Shown: positions 34,588 through 46,372, counted from the stretch's first letter. The stretch: 64,000 nucleotides of DNA from Adiantum capillus-veneris (GCA_014529385.2 CM043971.1:96457382-96521381), one strand, 5' to 3'. Notes: generated by a model from the sequence alone, not told the origin. Program-made: numbers and translations.

Positions 34588-34800
34588 CACTACAGCATAA
34601 CACTAAGATTTCAACGCAGCAGATTTTGACGGTTGTACCTTTCCGTGCGTTTTTTGACGAACTGATATATACGTGGAAAGGGGTGTCGAAATGCACGTGA
34701 AAATACGCGTGGAAAGATAAACATTACCATACGTATTTCCACAAATATTCCCACATGTCTTTCGACGCATATTTCAAGAGAAACGTGTTTCTGTGTAACA

Positions 34801-34928
34801 AACTAAAGAAAGAGAGAGAGAGAGAGAAATGTGTCTGTGTGTGTGTGTAGAAAATCAAAGAGAGAGAGAGAGAGGAAGAGAGGAGAGAGAGGAGAGAGAA
34901 GAGAGAAATGTGTATGTGTAAGAAAATT

Positions 34929-34978
<50 letters not shown>

Positions 34979-34991
34979 ATGTAAGAAAATT

Positions 34992-35024
<33 letters not shown>

Positions 35025-35121
35025 TGTGGTGCATGTAGAAAATTAAGAGAGAGAGAGAGAGAGAGAGGAAAATAGAGAGCGAGATCGAGAGAGAGAGAGA
35101 GAGTGGAGAGAGAGAGAGGGT

Positions 35122-35174
<53 letters not shown>

Positions 35175-35260
35175 AAGTGAGAGAGAGAGAGATAGCGACA
35201 GAGAGAGATGCGAGAGAGAAAGAGTGATAGCGAGAGTGAGATCGAGAGAGAGAGAGAGAT

Positions 35261-35332
<72 letters not shown>

Positions 35333-35337
35333 TAGAT
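34801..35337. repeat. Large GA microsatellite/minisatellite (about 540 bp)
   Basis: Long (GA)n runs are separated by units such as atgtgtgtgtgcatgtaagaaaattaa, giving a higher-order repeat in the first 250 bp. Frames across it are artefacts of the repeat. Shorter GA tracts of the same element lie at 36459-36553. Confidence 0.95.
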
Positions 35338-35523
35338 TCCATTATCGTCCTCAGAGGTCAAATATGACCTATGGGACCAATAAAACATGTACAATAAAGA
35401 CTCCTCTATCTAAGAGGGTACAATGGCTGCAATAACCCACGTAGATGTGTGTGTGGGGGGTGGGGGAGGGAGGGGGTGATACAACAAAATTGCAACAAAT
35501 GTTGCTTTGGAGGGTATGGATGG

Positions 35524-36102
35524 TTAAGGGAGAGGATGTGGATGTCGGGCAGGTTTTTGAGTGCGAAACTCCTCGATTATGGCTCTACCGCCACGATAGA
35601 CGGCATACTTACCTGCGGCCCGTGCATCTCGTACCTTTTGCAACTCTTGCTTCTTTATCTTGAGTTGGGCGGAGGTTAGAGCCTCGCTAATCCATATGGT
35701 TGTGCCCTTGAGAAGATGCGTTTTCTTTAAGAGTGCCGTGTGGTCCTCTTTGGTCTTGAAAACAAGGCTCCCTTGGTTGGTGTGGGGATCCCGATCGACG
35801 AAGTCGATGGTGGGGATGTCAAACTTGAGTGGTTGGATAGCATTGTTGAGCTTGGTTAATGTAGTAGGAAAATCGTCAGTCTCCTCCCACCAAGAGGAGG
35901 GTAAGCCGCCAATGCATAGAGTCAAAGCAAGGCCTTCCCTACGACACGTTCTTGTAGGCACTCCTCCACTTTGAAGGGGATGGTAGCAGCATTTGCTTGA
36001 ATTTGGGTGGCTAATGAAGCCACATTCTGAGTGACTCTGTGCTATCTTCTTTGCCTTTGCTAGGATGAGGTCAATGTCCACTGCTTTTTGAGATTCGAGC
36101 AA
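35524..36102 (-). pseudogene. LINE ORF1-like fragment (RRM-like region) inside CACTA 1, antisense
   Basis: A 192-codon minus-strand frame contains LTLCIGGLPSSWWEETDDF, IDFVDRDPHTNQGSLVFK and TTIWISEALTSAQLKIK, then AAGKYAVYRGGRAIIEEF. This resembles the RRM-like and C-terminal parts of ORF1 proteins of plant and algal L1-like LINEs, which bind element RNA. A frame at 36162-36347 upstream on the same strand may be its N-terminus. No endonuclease or RT follows. It lies between the CACTA terminus and tnp2 in opposite orientation, so it is a nested or captured piece. The family call is from motif memory. Confidence 0.5.
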
Positions 36103-36513
36103 TTGGAGGCGCGCTTCAAGGGCAGCAAAATGTGTTTAGTTCGTCATTCGTTCGTTCAATCTTACACCTGGTTTTGAGGTTCAGGTTCGAGGGGTCTATC
36201 TTTTGGCCATGCGATCACTAATCTCTCTTGGTTTAGGGTGCTACCCGCCCGATCGATTTTCTTCATCGTTGGTTTTGGCCATCGTTCGGGCTTGGGAGTC
36301 AATATAGCTCTAAGACTTCTCAAGTAAGACTTCAAGTCAAAAGTCAAGCAATGTACTGTCCAAATGTAAAAGCCTAAGAAGAGCTAGACACGGGGGCTTT
36401 TGCAAAGGATAGAGATGGGCTCAAGAGTTGGCGGGAACTCTCGGGAACTATATATTTATAGAGAGAGAGAGAATTAACTAGAGATAGCTACGGAGATGGA
36501 TAAGAGGAGAGAG

Positions 36514-36544
<31 letters not shown>

Positions 36545-36793
36545 GAGAGAGTGATAGTAGTAGATAGAGAAAGTCGGCGTGAAAGAGTTAGGTTGGCTGA
36601 CCAATTGTGTGAAAAGGACAGAAAGTCTCTATATCTCTCTCTCTCTCTCTCCCTCTAGAAGAAACTATGGAACTAAAAGAGGCAAAGGGGTTTTTCCCGC
36701 TACATGCATTGTCATGTACACCTGGGAGAGCACGTATGTGTCTACCCATATAGGATTTGACCAATAAGGACGAGATTTTGACCCGGTGGTCCT

Positions 36794-36831
36794 GATCTCC
36801 GTACACCTCTGGACCGAGGTGTATGGAGATC
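36794..36831 (+). promoter_or_regulatory. Conserved hairpin in the CACTA 1 leader
   Basis: Arms GATCTCCGTACACCTC and GAGGTGTATGGAGATC flank a 6-nt loop; the only non-Watson-Crick pair is a G-U. The same structure stands at 49183-49220 in CACTA 2 with changed bases that still pair as wobbles. It lies in homologous noncoding text (gaccaataa...gaggtagttta) upstream of tnp2 in both. Confidence 0.65.
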
Positions 36832-37167
36832 GGGCAAGACTAGAGAATGCGAGGTAGTTTACATTGTGAGGAGTATATATATTAAAACAACATTCATAAT
36901 CATTGTAGATGGCAACGTCATCAACTAACATGGAGAAAAAGATTGCATGCTCGCGCACGCTCTGCAAGTATCACATCCTGCGCCAAGCGTAGGAAATGTA
37001 ATGAGCATGTGCACAATTATGGAGAGTTTGCTAGAGAAATCGTACAGAATCTATGATACGACTCCTACGAAATGGGCATTGATTTTCATGACATAACACC
37101 TACATTCTGAGAGAGAGAGAGAGAGAAAAAGGATTATGCGTGAAGGTCCGACCAATATAGAGCCAAG

Positions 37168-39773
37168 GATGGAAGCAGAAAAGGGCTTACAGAAAGAAGA
37201 CGATGGCATGGAGGAGATGTTGGATGCCTTCTTCAAACAAGCGAGGAGAACGCTAATGAAGCAGCACCAGAAGCCGTGTGCCTATCTCCTCAAGACATGT
37301 TGAAGAAGTTGGCACGTCAACCAATCTTTGAAGGCACCAAAATATATGTGCTTCGTACTTGTCGAACGTTTTTGAATCTGCAGTCAGTGTACGGGTGGTC
37401 AGATGCAAGCGTCACTGCTTTGTTTAGATACGTAACTTACAAAGAGATTTTCCGATTGCAACAGTGACGTGCTTGGGGAGCTTTTTAATTTAATGTGGCT
37501 TAAACAGGTTGTTGCAGGAGAAACTTCTCTCGGCTGGCAATGAAATGCCCCCCTCCAGGCCAGATGCAAAGCGATTATTGACCTCAATTGGCTTGGACTA
37601 CAACAAGATTCATGCATGTCCAAATGATTGTATTCTTTTTCGCAATGAATTCGCAGATTGTCTGTCGTGTCCTAAGTGCGGAGCAATGCGCTACAAACAA
37701 GATGCAGTTGGCGAGACAGTGCCAGCTAAAGTGTTGTTGCATTTCCCTATTATTTCGAGGATAAAAAGCATGTTTCGTTGTGGTTCCATTGCAAAGTTGA
37801 TGCGGTGGCATTCTACGAATAGATCCACTGACGCAACATTTAGGGTGCCCGCTGATTCAAAGGCTTGGAGGCACATTGAAGATACCTGGCCACATTTTAA
37901 GAGTGAACCACGCAATTTGCGTTTGGGCATGGCAATGGATGGAGTCAATCCATTTGTCTTGAGAAGCTCATCATGGAGCACTTGGCCTGTGTGCCTTATC
38001 AATTACAACCTCCCGCCGTGGCTTGCCATCAAGAAGGGTCATTTGATATTAGGCTTGATTGTACCTGGTAAGTTCAAGGCAAAAAACATGGATGTTTATC
38101 TAGCTCCACTAGTTGACGAGCTCCAGGAGTTATGGCATGGGATCGACATAGCAGATGCGGTTGAACCAGCAGGACAACAACATGCAAGGATCCATGGACT
38201 TCTTATGTGGACTATGCATGATTGGCCAAGATACGGTGAAGCTTCTCGTAAGGTTCTTGGTTCTTGATTTACAAAATTCTCGCTATTCACAAGCGCTTTG
38301 CCTTGGCTTGAATCATGCTTTAATATATGCAGGGCTTACAACTTCGGGATACAATGCATGTCCAATTTGCGGGCCGTCTTTGGATGTGTACTATTCTGTC
38401 TCTATTCAAAAGACAATTTATCAAGGCCACCACTGTTATCTTCCAGATGGCCATCACTTGCGCGAAGGTCAGCTTGGTCGCCTCGAATGTCGTCCTATGC
38501 ATATACAGGAGTGGCGTCGCCAATGGGAGCAACATGAGGGGCAACCTCTTCCAGGAATGAAACGTTTGTCCATTCTCCATATGTTGCCGTACTGGGGTGA
38601 TCTACTAATTAACCATTTGCTGGATCTAATGCATATATTCAAGAATGTGGGAGAGCTCCTCTGGAAGACAATCATGGGAATGAAAGATAATCGAGCTTCA
38701 CGAGATGATTTCCAGTCAGTTGGAAAGATGCCAGAGCTGTGGTCTTTCACCAATGCAGCTGGCCAAACAAAGCTTCCAAGAGCGCCATGGGTATTGCTAA
38801 AAAGCGAGGAACGACAAGTCAAAAGGGTGATTTCAGAGTTCAGGATGCCAACAGGATATATGCGATGTCTCAAGACAGCATTCACCTGTGACGATCAATT
38901 GTCAGGACTGAAATCGCACGATTGGCATAAGTTCTTGTAATTCATTCTTCCAATTGCGATCAAGGGGTGTTTAACGGAGGAAGTGCGGTCCTACATATAC
39001 AAGATTTCAGAGCTGGTGCGGTGAATTCTCTTCCAAGGAGATACGAGAGGAATCCATTGCAGTCCGAAGGCTAACTCCATTGAAAACTTTTGCATGATTG
39101 AGAAGTATCTACCCACGAGCTGCCTAACTATCCAAATGCACTTGCTCGTCCATGTAGTAGATGAGGTTGCAGTGGCAAGTACATTTCACAGCCGTTGGAT
39201 GTTCTTTCTAGAGCGTTCAAGAAAACACTTAAGGGTTTTGTTCGCCAAAAAGCGCGTCCAGAGCGGAGCAAGAGTCTCTTGTCTTGACGATCGAATTTCT
39301 ATCCGTTTCTGACCCAGAAATGCCTCGACTATGGAGCGATGAGAAGGATGCAAGATTGGTCGGAGAGGAGCCGCAGGGGCAAGGGGTGTCGAAGAAAATG
39401 AACGACGCCATGTGAGAAGAGATCATGAAGTTCTGTATACTAAATTCAGAGCCGATGCAAAAATGGCTTGAAAGGTAAAGAAGAGAAAGAGAGACGCAAT
39501 AGGGAGCGACACAATTTCAGGAGAAGTCGAACGACTAGAGGCTTACCCTTGCCAGACTATCTTACTCCTCTACCTGAATTCCCTACAATGGCATGGTTGG
39601 ACAAGATAGTGAGAGCAGCTCGACAGATCGGAGAACCCATATCTCTAGAAGAGGAAGAGCTGGCTATTGGATGTGACTGGAGGTATCATACATATATGGC
39701 ATTGTGGTCGCATGGAAAGAATTTCAGAACACAACAATTTGACAGCAGAAGAAACACATTTGACAGTGGGTAA
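37168..39773 (+). pseudogene. tnp2: Tnp2-type CACTA transposase, copy 1 (Tnp2, DUF4218, DUF4216 remnants)
   Basis: Tnp2/TnpD is the catalytic transposase of CACTA elements. After an exon ending TALFRY, a GT-AG intron (37432-37517) joins to EKLLSAGNEMP. Tnp2 core text follows: HACPNDCILFRNEFADCLSC, CPKCGAMRYKQD, LAMDGVNPF-like GMAMDGVNPF, WTMHDWPRYGEAS. An 85-bp intron (38248-38332) precedes LTTSGYNACPICGP and MKRLSILHMLPYWGD, LMHIFKNVGELLW. Stops are TAA 38938-38940 (a Gln codon in copy 2) and a TGA near 38976 (Trp in copy 2). DUF4218 text (HSRWMFFLERSRK) is at 39094-39312 and a DUF4216-like tail (HGKNFRTQQFDSRRNTFDSG) at 39690-39770. A frameshift lies near 37240. The gene is dead. Confidence 0.85.
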
Positions 39774-39955
39774 TGGTTAGTTTCATGCAAAAGAGCAGGG
39801 CCAGTGCCAGAGACACGAATGAGAGCACTAGCAACCTGGATCACTAGCACACCTCAGACACCTTGGGGGGCACACGATTCTAGTCCCTCCAAGCTCTATA
39901 TAGAGTCAGGACTGAGATGAGACAGCGGATTCACCAGCTCGCGGAGCTGTAGTTT

Positions 39956-40228
39956 TTGACCAGCATTCTGACGCCTTGGCCTGATCAGGATTGCAACAAA
40001 ATCAATTATATAGTGAATACCATCATGAGAGAGTATCAGCTTACTCTGGGTTCAGAGGATCTTCCGAGGAGGTGGATCAAGGGTGTTGCACGGGACACCT
40101 TGAAATATCATCGAGATGCACCTCGTAAGGCTTTCAGGACCGGCTCGCCGAAGCCTTCGGGCATCCCACACGAGACATGGCAGCAGATCAGGGAGGATGA
40201 GTGGACAGCGGACACGCGGTTCAGATAG
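39956..40228 (+). pseudogene. TnpA/Transposase_24-like fragment, CACTA 1
   Basis: The frame reads VNTIMREYQLTL, WIKGVARDTLKYHRDAPRK and PHETWQQIREDEWTAD. This is the pattern of the plant Transposase_24 (PF03004-type) second CACTA protein, where a W-x-x-x-R-Y-K-like segment precedes P-x-x-W-x-x-L. The order tnp2 then tnpA matches CACTA 2. The start is lost and there is no long upstream Pro/Ser-rich part here. Confidence 0.55.
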
Positions 40229-40230
40229 TA

Positions 40231-40927
40231 GCGTCAGGCTGTGGAGGTACGACAGATGAGCAGGGGAACATCTCATCTTGGCAACGGAGGTTTTGACACC
40301 TTTTGCTATGAGTTTGTGAGTTTCCAATCCAATCATAGCTATGGCGTTTTTTTAAAACGCGATGAATCATGTATTCTTAATTACTTTCATTTTTGTTTAA
40401 ACATGGTTATGGTTATGGTTATTGTTTAAACATGGTTATGGTTATGTTTTCATGGTTATGGTTATTGTTTTGTTTATGGTTATGTTTAACTTTATGGTTA
40501 TGTTATGGTTATGGTTATTGTTTTGTTTATGGTTATGGTTATCATTATGGTTTGATCAATATGGTATGGCCGGTTATGTTTAATTTGTTATGGTTTGCAC
40601 AAAGTTCTTATGGTTATGGTTTTAATTTGGTTATGGTTTTGCACAAAGTTCATTTCATTTATTTCATTTTCCTTAAAATCTCATGTGAGATCCTACATGG
40701 ATATAGAGGCGTATACATATGGTTTTTTTTTAAGGTTTAATTTTTACGTGTGGCCTCGACATGTGGCCATTGGTGGCCAAAAATCCTTCGTGGAAACGGG
40801 CCCTATATATACTATACATCCCCCCCTGACATGCGTTGATGCCAGACACCCGGCAAGTGTCCGGCAGGCGGCAGGATGAGAGAGAGAGAGAGAGACAGAG
40901 AGACAGACACAATCCCTTCTGATCCCC

Positions 40928-40983
<56 letters not shown>

Positions 40984-41035
40984 ATGAGGCCGACGCATCC
41001 GTATCCGGATTCCTCTGTTTCTCTGTGTGTGTAGT
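40231..41035. repeat. Noncoding stretch with GGTTAT-like repeat (40398-40640) and GA tracts
   Basis: From 40398 to 40640 the hexamer ggttat/tggtta recurs imperfectly, with ttgttt interruptions. It resembles a degenerate minisatellite, not the usual plant telomere repeat TTTAGGG. (GA)n tracts occupy 40877-40901 and 40930-40979. No gene is supported. Confidence 0.8.
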
Positions 41036-41040
41036 CTCTG

Positions 41041-41407
41041 AGCCAGTTCTCATGAGGGTTTGATTTTCAAAATGTTGGCAATATGTTGCCAATTTTTTGG
41101 TTTCACATGGAGTGTTTCCACTAAATAGTTGGCAACACGTTGCCACAAGTTCCCAAACGGCTCCATGCCCAAGGGGTGGAGCAAGATGGCAACCACAAGT
41201 GAAGACAAAGAGAAAAAAGTGTTTTTCATTGAATGGAAGAAAAGACAAACTTTTTTTCCACTTCTCTCTATTCTCTCACTTACTTTTCCCATTCATTTTC
41301 CTTAAAAAAGAAATCTCTCCCACTCTCTCACGTTTTTAGATACCTTCCATGAGAACTCACAAAATCAAGTTGTTGGTTGGCAACAAAACCTCTCATGTGA
41401 ACTAGCT
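41041..41407. mobile_element. 367-bp MITE-like element
   Basis: The left terminus AGCCAGTTCTCATGAGGG and right terminus CTCTCATGTGAACTAGCT are imperfect inverted repeats of about 22 bp. Both sides are flanked by CTCTG (41036-41040 and 41408-41412), a candidate 5-bp target duplication. It has no coding potential. Superfamily unknown. Confidence 0.5.
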
Positions 41408-42082
41408 CTCTGGAGTCTGATTGTGCCCCTTTGCCTGTAGCTGTAGCCTGTACCTCTACTCCATCTCGCCCACTTCATATCTGCCGGTGCTTGATCTGAC
41501 GATCTCATCACGTGAAATGCAACGACCCGTTGTTGTCTTTGTGTGTGTGTGTGTGTGTGTGTGTGTTCGTGTGTGTGCGCAGCTGGTCTGTATGTCTGTG
41601 TCTCTCTGTCACGCGTGGCCTGCAGATGAGGACAATATTGTTGGCGATCAGAGGCCTGCAGATGAAGACATTGTGGAAAAATTATTTCCATAAACGAACG
41701 CAAATCTTGCAAGGCTTTTGTCCTGCCATGCGGGGCCATATATTTGTATCTCGTTTGGAATTCAACTTCAAATTGGAAAGGCCAAATTTTACTCTTGAGC
41801 ATAATAATTTCAACTTTCCTAATAAGCTTGCCACCTTCGTCCTGCTCCCCGCATTCCTCTGCTATCTACTCGCGCACGCCTTTACTCCTTGAATCTTCTC
41901 GTAAGCAGCACAGGCCCCTGCCCCCAACTCTCTTTTATACTTGATGCTTCTCTGCTTGTTTTCCTCTCTTTCGCATATGCTCAATGGCTTGCAGTATAAG
42001 TAGGCCGTGTAGCATCACCTACAGGTCTGTGCTCCGTGTGCATGCGACGTGGCGTGTGAGGATGGGTGTGTATGAAACTGGT

Positions 42083-42120
<38 letters not shown>

Positions 42121-44106
42121 TGTGAGAGAGAGAGAGAGAGAGGATGGATGGATGGATGGATGGATGATCGCTTAAGCTTTTTGCACAGTACAAACGAGCT
42201 CGGTCCCGACCTTGCAGACTATCCCTATGACATGGTACCCAACAAGGCTGAGCATCTCTTCTTTGCCCAGCTCTGTACTCATGATCGTAAGCAGCGAGAG
42301 GCACGCATGGCAATTTCTAGAGAGGAGAGAGCTACGACTCCTTACACTTCTCCGGCCACTTATTGCATGCTGAGGGAGATACAGGCTTTGGTGGTCCTAG
42401 TACCGCGAGCGCACAGCTTTGCAAGCTTTTTGTGTAAAGTGCCGGGGGCCGGCTCTTGGTGTGCACATAGAAGATGAAGCTTCTGTGACTAAGAGGTGTG
42501 GCCACATGCCAGGGAAAGTGCTTGTTGCCATATCAGAGCATATCAATCGCCTTGTAGCAACACGTTTACAGCGAGTACTGATGCGGAGGCCGCTACCTTT
42601 TGCAGAGCAACATTGATCACTCGATTAACTTGGCATCTATTAGTTAGCAGCTTAGAGAGCTAGCTATATATAATATTTGACCACGCGGAAGCTTGCAAGA
42701 TTCCCAGCTGCAATCTTGAAGCAGACCCTTGTCCGCAGGGACCTTGATTTGGTGTGCCTCAACTCAAAATCCACCTTAAGCTGGCTACCCACATTAGGCG
42801 CTCTTTGGTAACTGTTGCAAACCTGTGCCAGACTTAGCTGTTTAGCTGCACATGGGACTGAATGAATTCTCAGCTTACAAGGCCCGCTCCACATTAGCAT
42901 CCCCGGCCTACTGCATCAGTGCACTATTAAAAATTCACTTGCTGACACCGCTTCTATGCTGCCCCATCTCATCACATCAAAGTAGCTCTTTTGCACCGCA
43001 GCACTTAAGCTGTACAAAACACTGTCACGGTCTTGCTCTCCTTCGTAAGATAAAACAACCAGCTAGGAAAGGGTGGCATAGTCCGCAGCCCACCGTCCCC
43101 TTCCGTCAGTACCCAGTGAGCCCCAAAAATATGCTCTCAAAAGAACAACATTAAACTAGCTCCTACATCAGATACAACAGAGGACTCTCCCATCCGATAT
43201 GCTCGTAGAACCCTGCAAGCCTCTTGGCCATAGCACCCCTGGCTTTTAGTGCGCTTCCCTCTAGCTTGAACAACTATAATTGGAAACGGCTATCAGATCA
43301 GTGCCAGATGTTGCAGCTCCAAGTCCGCCCACTGCGCCTCTACAAACATCTGTAGCAGCATATGCGGCGTGCAATCTGTGATAGCCTTGTTCAGCCTGTG
43401 TTCAGCATGCCCACAACCTACTGCTATCACTCGACCTCCTGTTTACCATACTCCAGGCTCCGGCCATAGCCGCCTTCCTCTCTCCGCTTGTAGTACAACA
43501 CCAAGCAGGTGTCATATTGCTGTTGATCTTTAATGCAAACTTATAAAACACCTCAGCCTCAAGACAACCCACTTTGCAGCCGCTTCATCAACCAAGCTGG
43601 CCCAAGGATTTCATCATCCTCAAAGAAGTCACGTGTGTCACAACAAGTTTTAGACTTTTCTCAACATGAGAAAAAGGGCCTGTTTTTCACTTCTTTTTCT
43701 ACTTCAAAGTGTGTGAAGCACGAGAAGTGTAAAAATGGTTTTGATAGAAAAAAAGAGATTTTTCATTTAAAATATTTATCATCTCAATGTAGTAATTTAA
43801 TCAAAATATTTGCACATATCATCATGCAAGAAGTTCATATTTTTGCATACATGAATAATTTGCGTCAGTATAGGTCTAAATTTTCTCATATTAAAACCAG
43901 TAAATTTTAACAATGTTACTTATATTTTAATTTTAAAGGTGGCATTCTTGATTTCTTTTGCAACAAATTATTTCCACTTTAACACTATGATTTTTTTTGC
44001 ACAATGTAGTTGCTTCTAAACCATTCAAATTTTGGCAATATACGATATCTTCACATCTTCTTGATAAAAAAAACATCCATGCCCACTGTAAACTTTTCGT
44101 ATGCTG
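41408..44106. other. Noncoding stretch with GT, GA and GATG microsatellites
   Basis: (GT)n lies at 41539-41576 and 42089-42121, followed by GA (42123-42143) and GGAT/GATG repeats (42142-42166). The 42180-42620 part contains short frames ([36 protein letters not shown]) that need a frameshift to join and match nothing I recognise. 42620-44106 shows no supported gene and becomes AT-rich from about 43680. Confidence 0.5.
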
Positions 44107-44121
44107 AAAAATTTTCAATGC

Positions 44122-45464
44122 TAACACTAGAATGGTAACACGACACTTTTATGTCCTTGGACACTTTTGTGTCTTGTTAGTGACCATTTTGCTTGATTTA
44201 TTTGAAGAGTATGAAAATGAATTTCGAGTGCTATATATCCACAAAGTTGTCTTATGAGCTGAAAAAACTTAGCTTTTTTTTTTGAGTATCGATCTCACCA
44301 TTAACCTTACTCTTGCACAACATTTTTGAACCTAAACTGTGTGAAAAAAACGGGTCCTGTTTTGGCTTTTTTTAATTTTTGGCAAATATACCACTCTAAA
44401 CTTCATGTTTGTGAGGTTTAGTTGGCTAGAGGTTAGGCCTTATAGTTCTCAAAATGTTTTTGTTGCTTGTTTGTAGGGAGAGCTAATGTGATAAAATTGA
44501 AAGTTATGACCAATTTACAGAATTGCATAATATTGTTTTTTGTCCAAAATTAGCACTTTTATGATTTTTTGGTGGCTTTCTTGATATGAAAATTCAATTT
44601 TGATTGTGTAAGTGTAATGTATAAATAAAGCTAATCTTCCTTGAGTTTTGGGGGAACTTATATTGCTATATAGCATAGTATATGATGATGGTTGAGTTTT
44701 TTGATTGCTGAAGAATAGGATACATTTTAGAGTAGCAAGTATAAATTTCTCAATGTTGCTAGTTTCTTAGGCCAATTGTGTGTATTTTGTAGGTAGTAAC
44801 CATATCTAATCATAGACTACAAACTTGGCTAGATATTGAGTAGTTTCTATGGGTTTTCTAGAGGTCATAATGCTAAACCCAATTTTTTCATGTTTGCTGT
44901 ATTTAGCACTTTATCATTGCCCCCAAGGTTCCAATTGTAAGAGATCCATTATCCTTTTGACATGCTCCATGGATCCTTTTGAATCCAGAGGCCCAAAGGG
45001 AACTAAGAAAACATGTATATAGTATCTGTATTGAGCGTGACTATATAAATTTTGATGATAGGTCCGCAGAATGGCAAAAACGCAACTTTTTTGTACCTAT
45101 TTTTTTGCCCAAAAAAAAAATTAGTGAGGTAAAAGCAACCATATGTTTTGGTCACCAACCCATTGAAGTTAACAGGGCATTTTATCCCATGTCCTACAAA
45201 AATCCCCACTCTTATTTATATGCAATCAACCGTAAGAAATTGCTGTTTTGGGCAAAATGCACTGGTCCATCAACTTTGGAGGCTTGTAGTGACCAAGGGA
45301 TGAGAAAAATTACAGTTTCTCATTTTTTCCATATGTGGTAGTTCTTGAACTATAAGCTCATGAAAGGATTTTTCAAAATGAGTGGATCTACTATGGTTGG
45401 AATTTTTTCCCAAAACCCTGAAAGGACACTTTTATGTCCTATTAGGTTACCATTCTAGTGTTAA
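44122..45464. mobile_element. Non-autonomous TIR element, unit 1 (1343 bp)
   Basis: The inverted ends are TAACACTAGAATGGTAAC (left) and GTTACCATTCTAGTGTTA (right), a perfect 18-bp match, each followed inward by a variant of acacttttatgtcc. Just outside, attttcaatg (left) and cattgaaaat (right) are also inverted. The interior is AT-rich with no transposase. The CACTAG start recalls CACTA ends, but no 3-bp direct target repeat is evident (taa against tta). Confidence 0.7.
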
Positions 45465-46324
45465 GACATTGAAAATTTTGTATGGGTAAGGAGAAATTCT
45501 CACATCCTATCATAAGAAGCACTTTGCCTCTAGTGATAATAATTCTTACTTTGTAAAGATTTCACTTTTCCTAGCAAAATATTTTAGCTTTTGAACCATA
45601 CAAAATATTACATTCAAATGATATAAATTTTTGTGTCATGACAATATTTTTCACTCTTAAAGTGAGAAAAGCTTGAGCACTTCACTGTACATTATCATAT
45701 ATATGTTATATTTTCACCTTTTGTAGCAAGTTTTCACTCTTAAATCATTAATAAAAAATATATATGACAAAGATTCTTATCATTCAAAGTGCAAAAATCT
45801 TGGACTTCAATGTTGTGTTATTTTGGTAGGTTCGAACACAATTTACCTATTTAACCATCAAATATTTTGCATGATGACAAAAAAATTATATCTTAATCGT
45901 GAGAAAAGATTAAATTTCAATGTTGATTATTTCTATAGTAAAGAAATAATTTTATAGTAAATTTCAATGTAGATTATTTCTATAGTAAAGATTATCACTT
46001 TTGCAGACAAGATTGCTCTTATAAGATGATGAGATTTTTTGTTTATTGTGAGAATATTTCAACTTTTAAAGTGATAAAAGCTTGAAATTGAATATAGGTT
46101 TTTCATTTAGTAAAAATTTCACTTTTTTTTTAGCAATGCTAGCTACCTCTTGGAACTTATCTTTTATACTACCTCTTAAGCATCAGTTAATTTGCTTACG
46201 TAGAATTTTTTGTGAAAAACCTTAATGTACCACATGCAATCCTTCAAAATGAGTCTTTGCTCTCGTCTTATTCACGTAAATTATGCCTAGAAATAAAAGT
46301 GCTTTGTTTAGTTATGAGAGATTG

Positions 46325-46355
<31 letters not shown>

Positions 46356-46372
46356 TCACATTTAAGAAATAC

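Larger units (their letters stand above)
34588..40230 (+). mobile_element. CACTA (En/Spm) element 1, left end present, right end not found
   Basis: The element starts CACTACAGCATAACAC exactly where the X2 gag breaks off, preceded by att. The next 200 bp carry repeated motifs such as cgtggaaa and tgtcgaaa/tttcgac, as expected for subterminal binding sites. Further in are GA tracts, an antisense LINE fragment, a conserved hairpin (36794-36831), a tnp2 pseudogene and a tnpA-like scrap ending at about 40228. I searched for the inverted terminus GTGTTATGCTGTAGTG and did not see it, so the end coordinate marks only the last recognisable coding part. Confidence 0.78.

Noticed and set aside
34801-35435. 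Long ORFs on both strands in GA/CT repeats (also 48140-48680, 53146-53397, 40730-41250)
   Set aside because: They translate to Ser-Leu or Arg-Glu dipeptide runs and exist only because the dinucleotide repeat lacks stops.
40398-40640. True telomere
   Set aside because: The unit is GGTTAT with interruptions, not the plant TTTAGGG repeat, and unrelated DNA lies on both sides.
45280-45295. TTGTAGTG at 45284 and TCGTAGTG near 52875 as the right end of CACTA 1
   Set aside because: Only the last six to seven bases resemble a CACTA end; the bases before them do not match TGTTATGCTG and no ATT duplication or gag continuation follows.
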